Below are positions 1 through 6,487 of a DNA stretch of 7,349 nucleotides, in pieces. The notes below the pieces were generated by a model. It worked only from the letters and a program-made list of their open reading frames with translations. It had not been told where the DNA came from and did not search any database. The translations under genes were made by a program, and so were the position numbers. Every line of letters begins with the position of its first letter. The stretch's first letter is position 1. The DNA is taken from NCBI GenBank assembly GCA_014860845.1, contig JACZIY010000397.1:1-7349 (forward strand), given 5' to 3'. The stretch is from Anaerolineaceae bacterium. Lineage in GTDB: Bacteria > Chloroflexota > Anaerolineae > Anaerolineales > Anaerolineaceae.

Positions 1-1
1 T

Positions 2-1039
2 ATCAGTGCTTTAATTCATGCAGCTACCATGGTGAATGCTGGGGTTTACCTGTTGGCCAGGTTTTATCCGGCGTTTAAAGATGTTCCCGGATGGACGCTA
101 ACGGTCATGATCGTTGGAATGTTATCCGCACTCATGGCAGCACTGATGGCTCTGGTTTCGAATGATCTTAAACGTGTTCTGGCTTATTCAACAGTCAGTC
201 AATTAGGATATATGGTCTACGCAGTAGGGGCTGGTGGAATTCTGGCTTCTCAATTTCACCTTTTCAGCCATAGTATTTTCAAAGCACTTTTATTCCTTGC
301 TGCTGGTGCCGTAATCCATTCTGTTGGTACCAGAGATATGCGTGAAATGGGTGATTTGGGAAAAGAATTACCCTTTGCAAGAACGGTATTTATTATTGGA
401 TCGCTTGCCCTGGCTGGAATACCCATTTTCAATGGTTTTTGGAGTAAGGAATTAATCCTCGAAGCTGGTTTGGAGCATGGGAATCCTATCTGGATTTATG
501 TGATAATGCTCATTGTGGCAGGTCTCACCGCGCTCTATACAGCCCGTTGTGTCTGGATGGTTTTTTATGGAGAAAAGAAACTGGAAAAGCATATTCATCC
601 GATTGGAAGGAACATGAAAATTGCATTAATTCCTCTGGCAATCGGTGCTCTTACATCCTGGTTATTAATCGGTCCATTTTCGAAGATGATGAGTTCAACA
701 CTTCCTGTTCATGCCATTCAAGAAGTTGATTTAAGCCATCTCTTCAGTCAGGTTTTATTCGCTCCTGCAACCTGGATTGCTCTGGCGATTATTGCTCTCG
801 GAATTATGATCTGGTATGGCAGAGCAGCTTTAAATGGAATTCAAGAGGCACTAAAACCAATTGCCGAATTTGCCGAAGCGAGTTTTGGATTTGAAAAGAT
901 GAATAAATTAATTGTGAATACAACGCAGGATTTGGGTGAAAGATTAAGAACTACTCAAACAGGGAAACTCAATTGGAATGTTTTATTTATTTTAGTTGCC
1001 CTGGTCGTTGTTTTTGTTGTATTGATGGTAGGAGCTTAA
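2..1039 (+). CDS. NuoL-type antiporter-like membrane subunit of a group 4 hydrogenase (5' end missing)
   Basis: The reading frame is open from base 2 and already reads SALIHAATMVNAGVYL, a core NuoL/proton_antipo_M motif, so the ATG at 29 is internal and the real start lies left of the window. About 345 C-terminal residues remain. Counting from the Met at base 29, the ion-channel residues of this family are visible: K48 in DLKRVLAYS, H77/H81/K85 in FHLFSHSIFKALLF, and K140 in GFWSKELIL. After the last antiporter helices, residues about 245-336 hold a hydrophobic helix, an amphipathic stretch (GIQEALKPIAEFAEASFGFEK) and a final membrane helix after TQTGKLNW. This resembles the NuoL C-terminus with its lateral helix. 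The likely role is H+ or Na+ translocation driven by the hydrogenase. One base separates it from the next gene. NuoL versus MrpA/MbxH-type naming cannot be settled without the N-terminus. Confidence 0.9.
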   Translation: MSALIHAATMVNAGVYLLARFYPAFKDVPGWTLTVMIVGMLSALMAALMALVSNDLKRVLAYSTVSQLGYMVYAVGAGGILASQFHLFSHSIFKALLFLAAGAVIHSVGTRDMREMGDLGKELPFARTVFIIGSLALAGIPIFNGFWSKELILEAGLEHGNPIWIYVIMLIVAGLTALYTARCVWMVFYGEKKLEKHIHPIGRNMKIALIPLAIGALTSWLLIGPFSKMMSSTLPVHAIQEVDLSHLFSQVLFAPATWIALAIIALGIMIWYGRAALNGIQEALKPIAEFAEASFGFEKMNKLIVNTTQDLGERLRTTQTGKLNWNVLFILVALVVVFVVLMVGA

Positions 1040-1040
1040 C

Positions 1041-2558
1041 ATGGATGTGAATACGGCATTTACCTGGTTGTTAATCTTTCCGATGATTTCTTCTGCAATT
1101 ATTTATTTAGTTGGTAGATTATTTTCTAGAAGTGTTTATAAAAACAAAAGAACCAACCCTGCACGTTGGTTAGCCTTATTAGCTTTACTGGTCACAGGAG
1201 TTTTCTTATACTTTCTTATCACCAATGTCTATTCTACCGGACAAACTCATTACCAAAACTTTGGAGAAGTCTGGTTCCGTTTTGATGGAATCAGCATGAT
1301 GTTATCTCTTCTTGTACTGGTATTGGGAATTTTGGTGACAATCTATTCGTTTACTTATATGGGAAAAGAATCTGGTGAAGAAAAGTTCTACGCTCTGCTC
1401 GTTATTATGATAGGAGCTATCAATGGTTTAGGATGTGCTTTAGATTTATTCAATTTATGGGTGTGGTTTGAAGTTATGACCATCAGTTCAATCGTTCTGG
1501 TTGCATTTTATAAAAATCAAGCCGCTTCATTAGAGGCTGGCGTAAAATATCTCATTCAAAGTGCTACAGGATCCGTTATGGTAGTGATTGGCATAGCACT
1601 CATTTTTCTTGAAACTGGAACACTCAACATAGAAATGCTGAGGATGTCCATCAGTTCTCCTTCACCTTTTTTGATCATAGGTGGTGCATTATTGGTGATC
1701 GGTTTTGGTGTAAAGATTGCCATGGTCCCATTACACACATGGTTACCGGATGCACATTCACAGGCACCCAGTGGAATCAGCGCTATGCTTTCAGGTGTTG
1801 TTATTGAGGTTGGCCTGATTGCTTTATTACGAGCTTTAGGTGGAATTACTTTAAGTGGGGGGCGATGGGGCTATCTTTTAATCGGATTTGGCGTACTAAA
1901 TATGCTTGTTGGAAACTTGCTGGCTTTAAGGCAAAAAGAAGTAAAACGAATGCTGGCTTACTCCAGTTTGAGTCATGTTGGATACATGCTGCTCGGGTTT
2001 GGCGTGCTCATTTCCTTTAATGGTCTCCTTGCTGGGATGGGTGCGATTTTCCATCTAATAACGCATGGTTTGATGAAAAGCCTGGCATTTTTAGCTGCAG
2101 GAGTATTTTTATATAACTTCCATATCTCAAAAGGTAGTCACAATGCTCTGGTTTTGGACGACCTGAATGGTGCTTCAAAAAAATATCCATTTACTGCTTT
2201 TGCATTTTCAATTGCGCTACTTTCATTAGGCGGTTTACCTCCTTTGGCTGGATTTATGTCTAAGTGGCAATTATTGGCAGGAGTTGCACAAACTCAAAAC
2301 ACAATAATGATCATTCTGGTTATATTCGCGGGATTGATGAGCGTCCTGTCATTAGGATATTACGCACCTTTGGTAAACCGAATGTATCGAAAGAAACCAG
2401 CTGCTATTGTGATGGAAGGTGCCCCGGTTTCTATCTGGATGTATATTCCCATCGCATTATTAACGCTTGCAGTAGTCGTTTTGGGTTTTGCTCCTTCCAT
2501 TTTGTATTGGTTAACCGGTCCTGCTGGATATAGTTTATTTATTTTCTTTGGTCAATAA
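1041..2558 (+). CDS. NuoM/NuoN (MbhH)-like antiporter subunit of the energy-converting hydrogenase
   Basis: This is a complete 505-residue integral membrane protein of the proton_antipo_M family, close to the length I recall for MbhH (about 510). The family residues that form the half-channels are present: E144 in LWVWFEVMTISS, K169 in LEAGVKYLIQSATGS, K225 in the GFGVKIAMVPLHTWLPDAH segment, K302 in VKRMLAYSSLSHVGYM, H338/H342/K346 in FHLITHGLMKSLAF, and K408 in GFMSKWQLL. It should therefore be a functional ion-translocating subunit. It ends soon after the last antiporter helices and has no lateral-helix tail, unlike the gene before it. The start ATG follows a TAGGAG site at 1029-1034, six bases away and inside the end of the upstream gene, so translation is probably coupled. 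It sits directly upstream of the MbhI-like gene, as mbhH does. NuoM versus NuoN assignment is uncertain. Confidence 0.92.
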   Translation: MDVNTAFTWLLIFPMISSAIIYLVGRLFSRSVYKNKRTNPARWLALLALLVTGVFLYFLITNVYSTGQTHYQNFGEVWFRFDGISMMLSLLVLVLGILVTIYSFTYMGKESGEEKFYALLVIMIGAINGLGCALDLFNLWVWFEVMTISSIVLVAFYKNQAASLEAGVKYLIQSATGSVMVVIGIALIFLETGTLNIEMLRMSISSPSPFLIIGGALLVIGFGVKIAMVPLHTWLPDAHSQAPSGISAMLSGVVIEVGLIALLRALGGITLSGGRWGYLLIGFGVLNMLVGNLLALRQKEVKRMLAYSSLSHVGYMLLGFGVLISFNGLLAGMGAIFHLITHGLMKSLAFLAAGVFLYNFHISKGSHNALVLDDLNGASKKYPFTAFAFSIALLSLGGLPPLAGFMSKWQLLAGVAQTQNTIMIILVIFAGLMSVLSLGYYAPLVNRMYRKKPAAIVMEGAPVSIWMYIPIALLTLAVVVLGFAPSILYWLTGPAGYSLFIFFGQ

Positions 2559-2563
2559 AGGAG
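2557..2563 (+). promoter_or_regulatory. Ribosome binding site AAAGGAG deciding the start of the NuoA/MbhI-like gene
   Basis: AAAGGAG overlaps the stop codon of the upstream antiporter gene and lies five bases before ATG 2569. A longer reading from TTG 2548 would put this site inside the coding region, so ATG 2569 is the preferred start. Confidence 0.75.
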
Positions 2564-2568
2564 TATTG

Positions 2569-2880
2569 ATGGAAATTATACTAACACCTCCTATTGCTTT
2601 TTTAATATATGTGCCCTTTGTCATCGCTTTATTATTATTTGGTAAAGGCATGGCAGGTACTTCCAAAAAATCAAAGATGAAAGAAACCATATATGCAAGT
2701 GGAGAAGAAGCATCGACAAATCCAGCTGCACCAGGATACCGTCCATTTTTTCTGATAGCATTCTTCTTTGCGATATTACATTTGGGAATGTTAATTATTG
2801 GTTCGGGTACGTTTAGTTTTTCATCCATACCTTTTTTACTCGGGTTAATGGTATCTCTGATTGCTTTATTGTTAGGGTAG
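2569..2880 (+). CDS. Small membrane subunit, NuoA/MbhI-like
   Basis: This is a 103-residue protein when started at ATG 2569; the frame extends to TTG 2548, but the ribosome site favours the ATG. It has three predicted membrane helices (about residues 5-25, 58-78 and 82-102). Between the first two lies a polar loop containing KETIYASGEEASTNPAAPGYRPFF. This layout, with a Y-x-x-G-E element in the loop followed by Y/F-R-P-F-F at the start of helix 2, resembles NuoA/ND3 of complex I, whose loop carries YECG. Length and gene position, between the MbhH-like and small-subunit genes, match MbhI (about 112 residues). The likely role is a structural membrane subunit next to the NuoH-like anchor, lining the link between the catalytic site and the ion pumps. 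The family match rests on short motifs and context, so it is less certain than its neighbours. Confidence 0.75.
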   Translation: MEIILTPPIAFLIYVPFVIALLLFGKGMAGTSKKSKMKETIYASGEEASTNPAAPGYRPFFLIAFFFAILHLGMLIIGSGTFSFSSIPFLLGLMVSLIALLLG

Positions 2881-2886
2881 AAAGGA
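2881..2886 (+). promoter_or_regulatory. Ribosome binding site of the hydrogenase small subunit gene
   Basis: AAAGGA begins immediately after the TAG stop of the MbhI-like gene and lies nine bases before ATG 2896. It supports that start, and the small subunit then begins about 34 residues before its first cluster cysteine. Confidence 0.65.
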
Positions 2887-2895
2887 AATTTCTTA

Positions 2896-3432
2896 ATGAG
2901 TACAGAGTCAGGAAATTTTTACACTCAAATGGTAAATAAACTAAAGAATTGGGCACGGATCAATTCACCCTGGGCAATACATTTTAATAGCGGTTCGTGT
3001 AATGGCTGTGATATCGAACTTTTAGCGACATTAACCCCACGCTATGATGTAGAACGATTAGGAATAAAATTACAGGGTAGCCCGCGCCATGCAGATATAT
3101 TAATTGCTACTGGCCCCGTTACGTTACAGGCTTTGGATCGTTTAATACGCGTATATGAACAAATGCCGGATCCAAAATTTGTGATTGCTCTGGGATCGTG
3201 TGCATTATCGGGAGGAGTTTTTGATGGTTGTTACAGTGTAATTGGCGATCTCAACAAGGTCATTCCGGTGGATGTGTACGTTCCTGGTTGCCCTCCCAGA
3301 CCTGAAGCAATCATATTTGGGATTGTTCAATTATTGGACAGCTTAAAAAAAGGTAAAAAACCAGAAAAAATCATTGTACCGCGGGACATTCCAGAATTTA
3401 TTTTAAAGGAGAAAAGCAATGGAACCGACTAA
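2896..3432 (+). CDS. Group 4 [NiFe] hydrogenase small subunit (NuoB/MbhJ/EchC-like)
   Basis: This 178-residue cytoplasmic-side protein is the electron-transfer partner of the large subunit. It carries the cysteines expected for one proximal [4Fe-4S] cluster: C35 and C38 in GSCNGCDIE, C102 in ALGSCALSGG, and C132 in VPGCPPRPE. C112 in FDGCYSV is an extra cysteine. The CxxC spacing at 35-38 is the hydrogenase form; complex I NuoB has two adjacent cysteines there. There is no signal peptide and none of the extra-cluster domain of uptake hydrogenase small subunits, which fits a short group 4 protein facing the cytoplasm. Length is close to MbhJ (about 167). The last 14 bases overlap the NuoC-like gene, implying coupled translation. 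It should pass electrons from the 2x[4Fe-4S] subunit at 6056-6487 to the Ni-Fe site. Confidence 0.95.
   Translation: MSTESGNFYTQMVNKLKNWARINSPWAIHFNSGSCNGCDIELLATLTPRYDVERLGIKLQGSPRHADILIATGPVTLQALDRLIRVYEQMPDPKFVIALGSCALSGGVFDGCYSVIGDLNKVIPVDVYVPGCPPRPEAIIFGIVQLLDSLKKGKKPEKIIVPRDIPEFILKEKSNGTD
3405..3411 (+). promoter_or_regulatory. Ribosome binding site of the NuoC-like gene, inside the small-subunit gene
   Basis: AAAGGAG lies seven bases before ATG 3419, inside the last codons of the small-subunit gene. It supports a 14-base overlap between the two genes. Confidence 0.75.
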
Positions 3433-3931
3433 TTTATTAGAATCTGGAAAACAAATCCTGGAAAAATGGATCGATACTTCTCATACACCTGATGATAATC
3501 GCCTGGATATTTGGGTTTCTCCAGAGAAACTCAAACCAGCAGTTCAGGTCCTGGTGGAAAACCATTGGGGTTACCTGATCACCATCACTGGATTGGATAT
3601 TCCTGCAATATTTGATCAGGATAATGTTGAAATTCAACCCGGTCAATTAGAAGCGTTATATCACTTTGCCAATGACGCAGCTATCATAACCATCAGGGTT
3701 AAAGTGCCTTATAGTAAACCTCAAATCGATTCCATCTGTGACCTTATTCCATCAGCGACAATCTATGAACGAGAAGTAATAGAGTTGTTTGGTTTTGATT
3801 TACTTAACACACCCAATACTGAAAAATTGATATTACCGGATTCCTGGCCAGATGGTGTGTACCCTTTACGAAAATCATTTACAAATTTACAGGATCTTGT
3901 TACATCAAAAAAGGAGCAATCCAATGACTGA
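3419..3931 (+). CDS. NuoC/MbhK/EchD-like 30-kDa-type subunit
   Basis: This 170-residue soluble protein belongs to the complex I 30 kDa (NuoC) family. The family signature is near the C-terminus: YEREVIELFGFDL at about 117-129, then LILPDSWPDGVYPLRKSF at about 137-154, equivalent to the E-R-E-x-x-D-x-F-G and P-L-R-K blocks of NuoC. The N-terminal two thirds (residues about 30-100) have the expected alternating strand/helix pattern with YLITITGLD and ITIRVKVPY. It carries no cluster or metal ligands and is expected to pack against the large subunit as a structural part of the peripheral arm. It is separate from the large subunit, as in Mbh and Ech, and not fused as in HycE of formate hydrogenlyase. 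Length matches MbhK (about 174). It overlaps the large-subunit gene by eight bases. Confidence 0.9.
   Translation: MEPTNLLESGKQILEKWIDTSHTPDDNRLDIWVSPEKLKPAVQVLVENHWGYLITITGLDIPAIFDQDNVEIQPGQLEALYHFANDAAIITIRVKVPYSKPQIDSICDLIPSATIYEREVIELFGFDLLNTPNTEKLILPDSWPDGVYPLRKSFTNLQDLVTSKKEQSND
3911..3916 (+). promoter_or_regulatory. Ribosome binding site deciding the large-subunit start
   Basis: AAGGAG, preceded by a run of A, lies seven bases before ATG 3924. The frame is open further upstream to ATG 3852, but that extension (MVCTLYENHLQIYR...) lies inside the conserved end of the NuoC-like gene and has no family counterpart. Confidence 0.8.
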
Positions 3932-5105
3932 ACCGAAAAGAGAAAAATTCATTGTTCCTATTGGACCACAACACCCGGCACTCAAAGAACCTGGAAATTT
4001 TGAATTTACTGTAGATGGTGAAATCGTGACGGATGCCTCAGTTCGCTTGGGATTCGTTCACCGAGGTATTGAAAAAGCCTGTGAGACCCGCAACTACACT
4101 CAGGATTTATACTTGCTTGAAAGAGTGTGTGGAATTTGTTCTCATGTGCATGCAACTGCATTTGTTCTGGGTGTAGAGAAGCTTGCAGGTGTTCAGGCAC
4201 CTCCACGAGCAGAGGCAATCCGAGTTCTGGCAGCTGAATTAGAACGTATTCATAGTCATCTCTTATGGTTTGGTGTGGCTGCTCACGAAGCTGGGTTTGA
4301 TACTTTATTCATGTATACCTGGCGGGACAGAGAAGTTGTTATGGATATTATAGAAACATTATCAGGAAGTCGGGTCCATTACTCTGTAAATATTTTGGGT
4401 GGTGTGAAAATTGATATTGACGAGAAACTATCCGACTTGATCAAAAAAGATATGGACTTTTTAGAAGAACGAACTGAGTATTATATGAAAGTTGTTACAA
4501 CAGATGATACTTTTCTTGGAAGGACGCGAGGAATTGGAACTCTCTCCAGAGATAGAGCAAAATTATTAGGGGCGGTAGGTCCAACGGCACGTGCTTCCGG
4601 CGTAAAAAGAGATGTACGGGTTAATGCTCCCTATTCCGGGTATAAAGATTTTCCGATAAAAATTGTAACTGATCAAACCGGAGACCTGGAAGCTAGATTT
4701 GTGGTTCGGTTAAAAGAACTCTATGAATCTTATCGATTAATCAAAGAAATCCTGGAAAAAATCCAACCAGGAGAAATTACCACGCGCATAAAGAGAAAGA
4801 TCCCCGAAGGAGAGGTAATCTCAAGAGTAGAAGCACCAAGAGGTGAGTTATTTTACTATATCAAAAGTAATGGAACGGAAATGCCAGAGAGGGTCAAAGT
4901 TCGCACACCAAGCTTATGCAATTGGGGGACAATAACCGATGTTGCAGTTGGCCATAAATTGGCTGATATGCCCATGTTGTTGGTAGGAATTGATCCTTGC
5001 TTTTCCTGCAATGATCGAATGGTTGAAATCCGATCCAATTCAAAAAAATCCCAAATGATGAATTGGGATGATCTTAGTAAATATGGAATAGAATACTACC
5101 GATGA
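3924..5105 (+). CDS. Group 4 [NiFe] hydrogenase large (catalytic) subunit, MbhL/EchE/NuoD-like
   Basis: The 393-residue catalytic subunit holds the Ni-Fe(CN)2CO site and catalyses 2H+ + 2e- to H2. Both nickel-binding pairs are intact: C69 and C72 in ERVCGICSHVHA (the R-x-C-G-x-C-x3-H motif) and C359 and C362 in DPCFSCNDR. This rules out NuoD of complex I and the Mbx/Mbs type, which have lost nickel ligands. The N-terminus has the group 4 signature PIGPQHPALKEP at 12-23; E22 is a candidate proton-relay glutamate. After R365 there is a 28-residue tail starting MVEIRSNSKK. E. coli HycE is cut between Arg and Met in the same sequence context (CTDR|M), so cleavage after R365 is predicted. The start at 3924 is set by its ribosome site. 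The stop overlaps the NuoH-like start by ATGA. Length is close to MbhL (about 427). Confidence 0.97.
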   Translation: MTEPKREKFIVPIGPQHPALKEPGNFEFTVDGEIVTDASVRLGFVHRGIEKACETRNYTQDLYLLERVCGICSHVHATAFVLGVEKLAGVQAPPRAEAIRVLAAELERIHSHLLWFGVAAHEAGFDTLFMYTWRDREVVMDIIETLSGSRVHYSVNILGGVKIDIDEKLSDLIKKDMDFLEERTEYYMKVVTTDDTFLGRTRGIGTLSRDRAKLLGAVGPTARASGVKRDVRVNAPYSGYKDFPIKIVTDQTGDLEARFVVRLKELYESYRLIKEILEKIQPGEITTRIKRKIPEGEVISRVEAPRGELFYYIKSNGTEMPERVKVRTPSLCNWGTITDVAVGHKLADMPMLLVGIDPCFSCNDRMVEIRSNSKKSQMMNWDDLSKYGIEYYR

Positions 5106-6040
5106 ACCTTTCTTTACCCCCACTAATACTTTTATTAATATTTCCAGGTGGATTGTTCTTAATGAACATCGGATTATTGTATGAATGGGCTGATCGTAAA
5201 TTAGTTGCCCGTTTTCAAAGCCGCGTTGGACCTCGCTGGTTTCAACCTTTTGCAGATACAGTCAAGCTTTTAGCAAAAGAAGAGATTATTCCAAATGGGG
5301 TTCACAAAATCATGTTCCTGGCATTGCCCATTATTGCTCTAACAGGGGCTCTCACCGCGGCTTTGTACATTCCGATGTTCGGATTTGAAGCACCATTTAG
5401 CTTCGAAGGTGATTTAATTGTAGTGCTCTATATGCTGAGTATGATGACACTGTGTATTGGCCTGGCAGGCGCAAATACCTTGAGTCGTTTTACGATTATT
5501 GGTGCAACCAGAGCATTAACGCAAATGTTCTCCTATGAAGCCCCATTTTTGCTGGCATTGTTAGGGCCAGCGATTGCTGAAGGAACATGGAATATTGGGA
5601 AAATCAATGCATATGCTGGTGAAAATATCTGGTTTATATTGGCCCAACCGATCGGTTTTATCGTCGCAGTCGTAGGTTTGATGGGAAAGCTGGAACTTCC
5701 TCCTTTTGATTCTCCAGAAGCAGAAACAGAAATAGTTGCTGGTGCATTAACGGAATATTCAGGTCGAGGTTTAGCCCTTTTCCATATAGGTAAGAATGTA
5801 GAACTGGTAATCGGATTAACCCTGGTTGTTATCTTCTATCTGGGTGGTATTGCTAATCCAATCGAATTTATTCTCAAATCTGCTGGTTTATTTCTTGTTG
5901 TGACGGCTTTACAATCCATGTTTGCTCGCTTGCGAATTGATCAAACTGTTGGGTTGTGGTGGAGATTAGGTGCGTTAATGGCACTGTTACAATTATTGGC
6001 GATTATTTTTGGTAAATATTTGGGAGAAATCCTAAGGTAA
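5102..6040 (+). CDS. NuoH/MbhM/EchB-like membrane anchor subunit
   Basis: This is a 312-residue multi-pass membrane protein (about eight helices by hydrophobicity) of the complex I subunit 1 (NuoH) family. The signatures are clear: EWADRKLVARFQSRVGP at 28-44 followed by ADTVKLLAKEE at 51-61, LELPPFDSPEAETEIVAG at 197-214 with acidic residues D203, E206 and E208, then TEYSGRGLALF, and ARLRIDQTVGLWWR at 275-288. In complex I this subunit docks the peripheral arm and forms the charged tunnel between the active site and the membrane pumps; here it should anchor the hydrogenase. It begins within the large-subunit stop codon (ATGA) and has no strong ribosome site of its own, so re-initiation by the same ribosome is likely. 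Length matches MbhM (about 321). The order J-K-L-M is that of mbh; ech places this gene before the catalytic subunits. Confidence 0.95.
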   Translation: MNLSLPPLILLLIFPGGLFLMNIGLLYEWADRKLVARFQSRVGPRWFQPFADTVKLLAKEEIIPNGVHKIMFLALPIIALTGALTAALYIPMFGFEAPFSFEGDLIVVLYMLSMMTLCIGLAGANTLSRFTIIGATRALTQMFSYEAPFLLALLGPAIAEGTWNIGKINAYAGENIWFILAQPIGFIVAVVGLMGKLELPPFDSPEAETEIVAGALTEYSGRGLALFHIGKNVELVIGLTLVVIFYLGGIANPIEFILKSAGLFLVVTALQSMFARLRIDQTVGLWWRLGALMALLQLLAIIFGKYLGEILR

Positions 6041-6046
6041 GGTATC

Positions 6047-6052
6047 AGGTGA
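6047..6052 (+). promoter_or_regulatory. Ribosome binding site of the 2x[4Fe-4S] subunit gene
   Basis: AGGTGA matches part of the consensus but sits only three bases before ATG 6056, which is close. It lies in the 15-base gap after the NuoH-like gene. Confidence 0.55.
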
Positions 6053-6055
6053 AAA

Positions 6056-6487
6056 ATGGCTATCGGTGTATTATTTGGTGATTTAGTAAAAGCTTTATTC
6101 ACAAAACCGGCAACACAAAATTACCCGTTCACAAAAACAATAGCACCTGACCGGTTGAGGGGAAAGCTGGTTTATGATCCGGAAAAATGTGTTGGATGCC
6201 AGCTGTGTGTAAAAGATTGCCCATCCAATGCGATCGAACTGTTGACTGTCGATAAAATTAATAAAAGATTTGTCATGCGATATCATCCGGATCGGTGTGT
6301 ATTTTGTGCACAATGTGTTCAACTTTGCAGGTTTAACTGTCTGAATATGTCCAATTCTTTATGGGAAATGGCGTCCACAACGAAGGAAGCATTTGAGGTA
6401 TATTACGGAAGGGAAGAAGATATTGCATTCTTACTTGAACGAGCAGCTCAACCAGGCAATAACGAGCCGTCTTGCGAACAAGATTGA
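6056..6487 (+). CDS. 2x[4Fe-4S] ferredoxin-like electron-transfer subunit (NuoI/MbhN/EchF-like)
   Basis: This 143-residue protein has two classical cluster motifs: C45-x2-C48-x2-C51-x3-C55-P in KCVGCQLCVKDCP, and C81-x2-C84-x2-C87-x3-C91 in CVFCAQCVQLCR. The second motif ends in C-R where many have C-P. The first 40 residues contain PDRLRGKLVYDPEK, a common lead-in for NuoI-like proteins. The C-terminal part has TTKEAFEVYYGREED, familiar from group 4 hydrogenase ferredoxin subunits. It should accept electrons, most likely from soluble reduced ferredoxin, and feed the small-subunit cluster. No NADH-binding (NuoE/F) subunit is seen in the window. Length matches MbhN (about 139). Its last 95 bases (or fewer, depending on the protease start) overlap the HycI-like gene in another frame. 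The familiar C-terminal motif shows that this end is genuinely coding. Confidence 0.94.
   Translation: MAIGVLFGDLVKALFTKPATQNYPFTKTIAPDRLRGKLVYDPEKCVGCQLCVKDCPSNAIELLTVDKINKRFVMRYHPDRCVFCAQCVQLCRFNCLNMSNSLWEMASTTKEAFEVYYGREEDIAFLLERAAQPGNNEPSCEQD
6383..6387 (+). promoter_or_regulatory. Possible ribosome binding site for the non-ATG start of the protease gene
   Basis: AAGGA lies five bases before TTG 6393, inside the ferredoxin-subunit gene. A second purine-rich stretch, GGAAGGGAAG at 6407-6416, precedes TTG 6423 by six bases and is an equally possible site. No in-frame ATG exists before the conserved core. Confidence 0.4.

Noticed and set aside
29..31. ATG 29 as the true start of the first gene
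   Set aside because: The frame is open to the left edge and the residues before this Met (SALIHAAT) are part of the conserved NuoL core, so the gene is truncated by the window.
2548..2568. TTG start for the NuoA/MbhI-like gene
   Set aside because: The ribosome site AAAGGAG lies downstream of this TTG and at the right distance for ATG 2569.
3852..3923. Longer large-subunit start at ATG 3852
   Set aside because: The extension is the shadow of the conserved PLRK end of the NuoC-like gene; ATG 3924 has a good ribosome site and gives the family-typical N-terminus.
3924..5105. Mbx/Mbs-type ferredoxin:polysulfide reductase large subunit
   Set aside because: That type has lost nickel-ligand cysteines. 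Here both RVCGIC and DPCFSC are intact, with a cleavable tail and a protease gene.
1556..6322. Minus-strand open frames (for example 1556-1738, 2535-2828, 4006-4218, 6095-6322)
   Set aside because: All lie opposite well-conserved hydrogenase genes, show no family motifs and are short; they are antisense shadows.
2..6487. Respiratory complex I (nuo) operon
   Set aside because: The small subunit has hydrogenase CxxC spacing where NuoB has adjacent cysteines, and the large subunit keeps all four nickel-ligand cysteines that NuoD lacks. The gene order also follows mbh, and there is a hydrogenase maturation protease.
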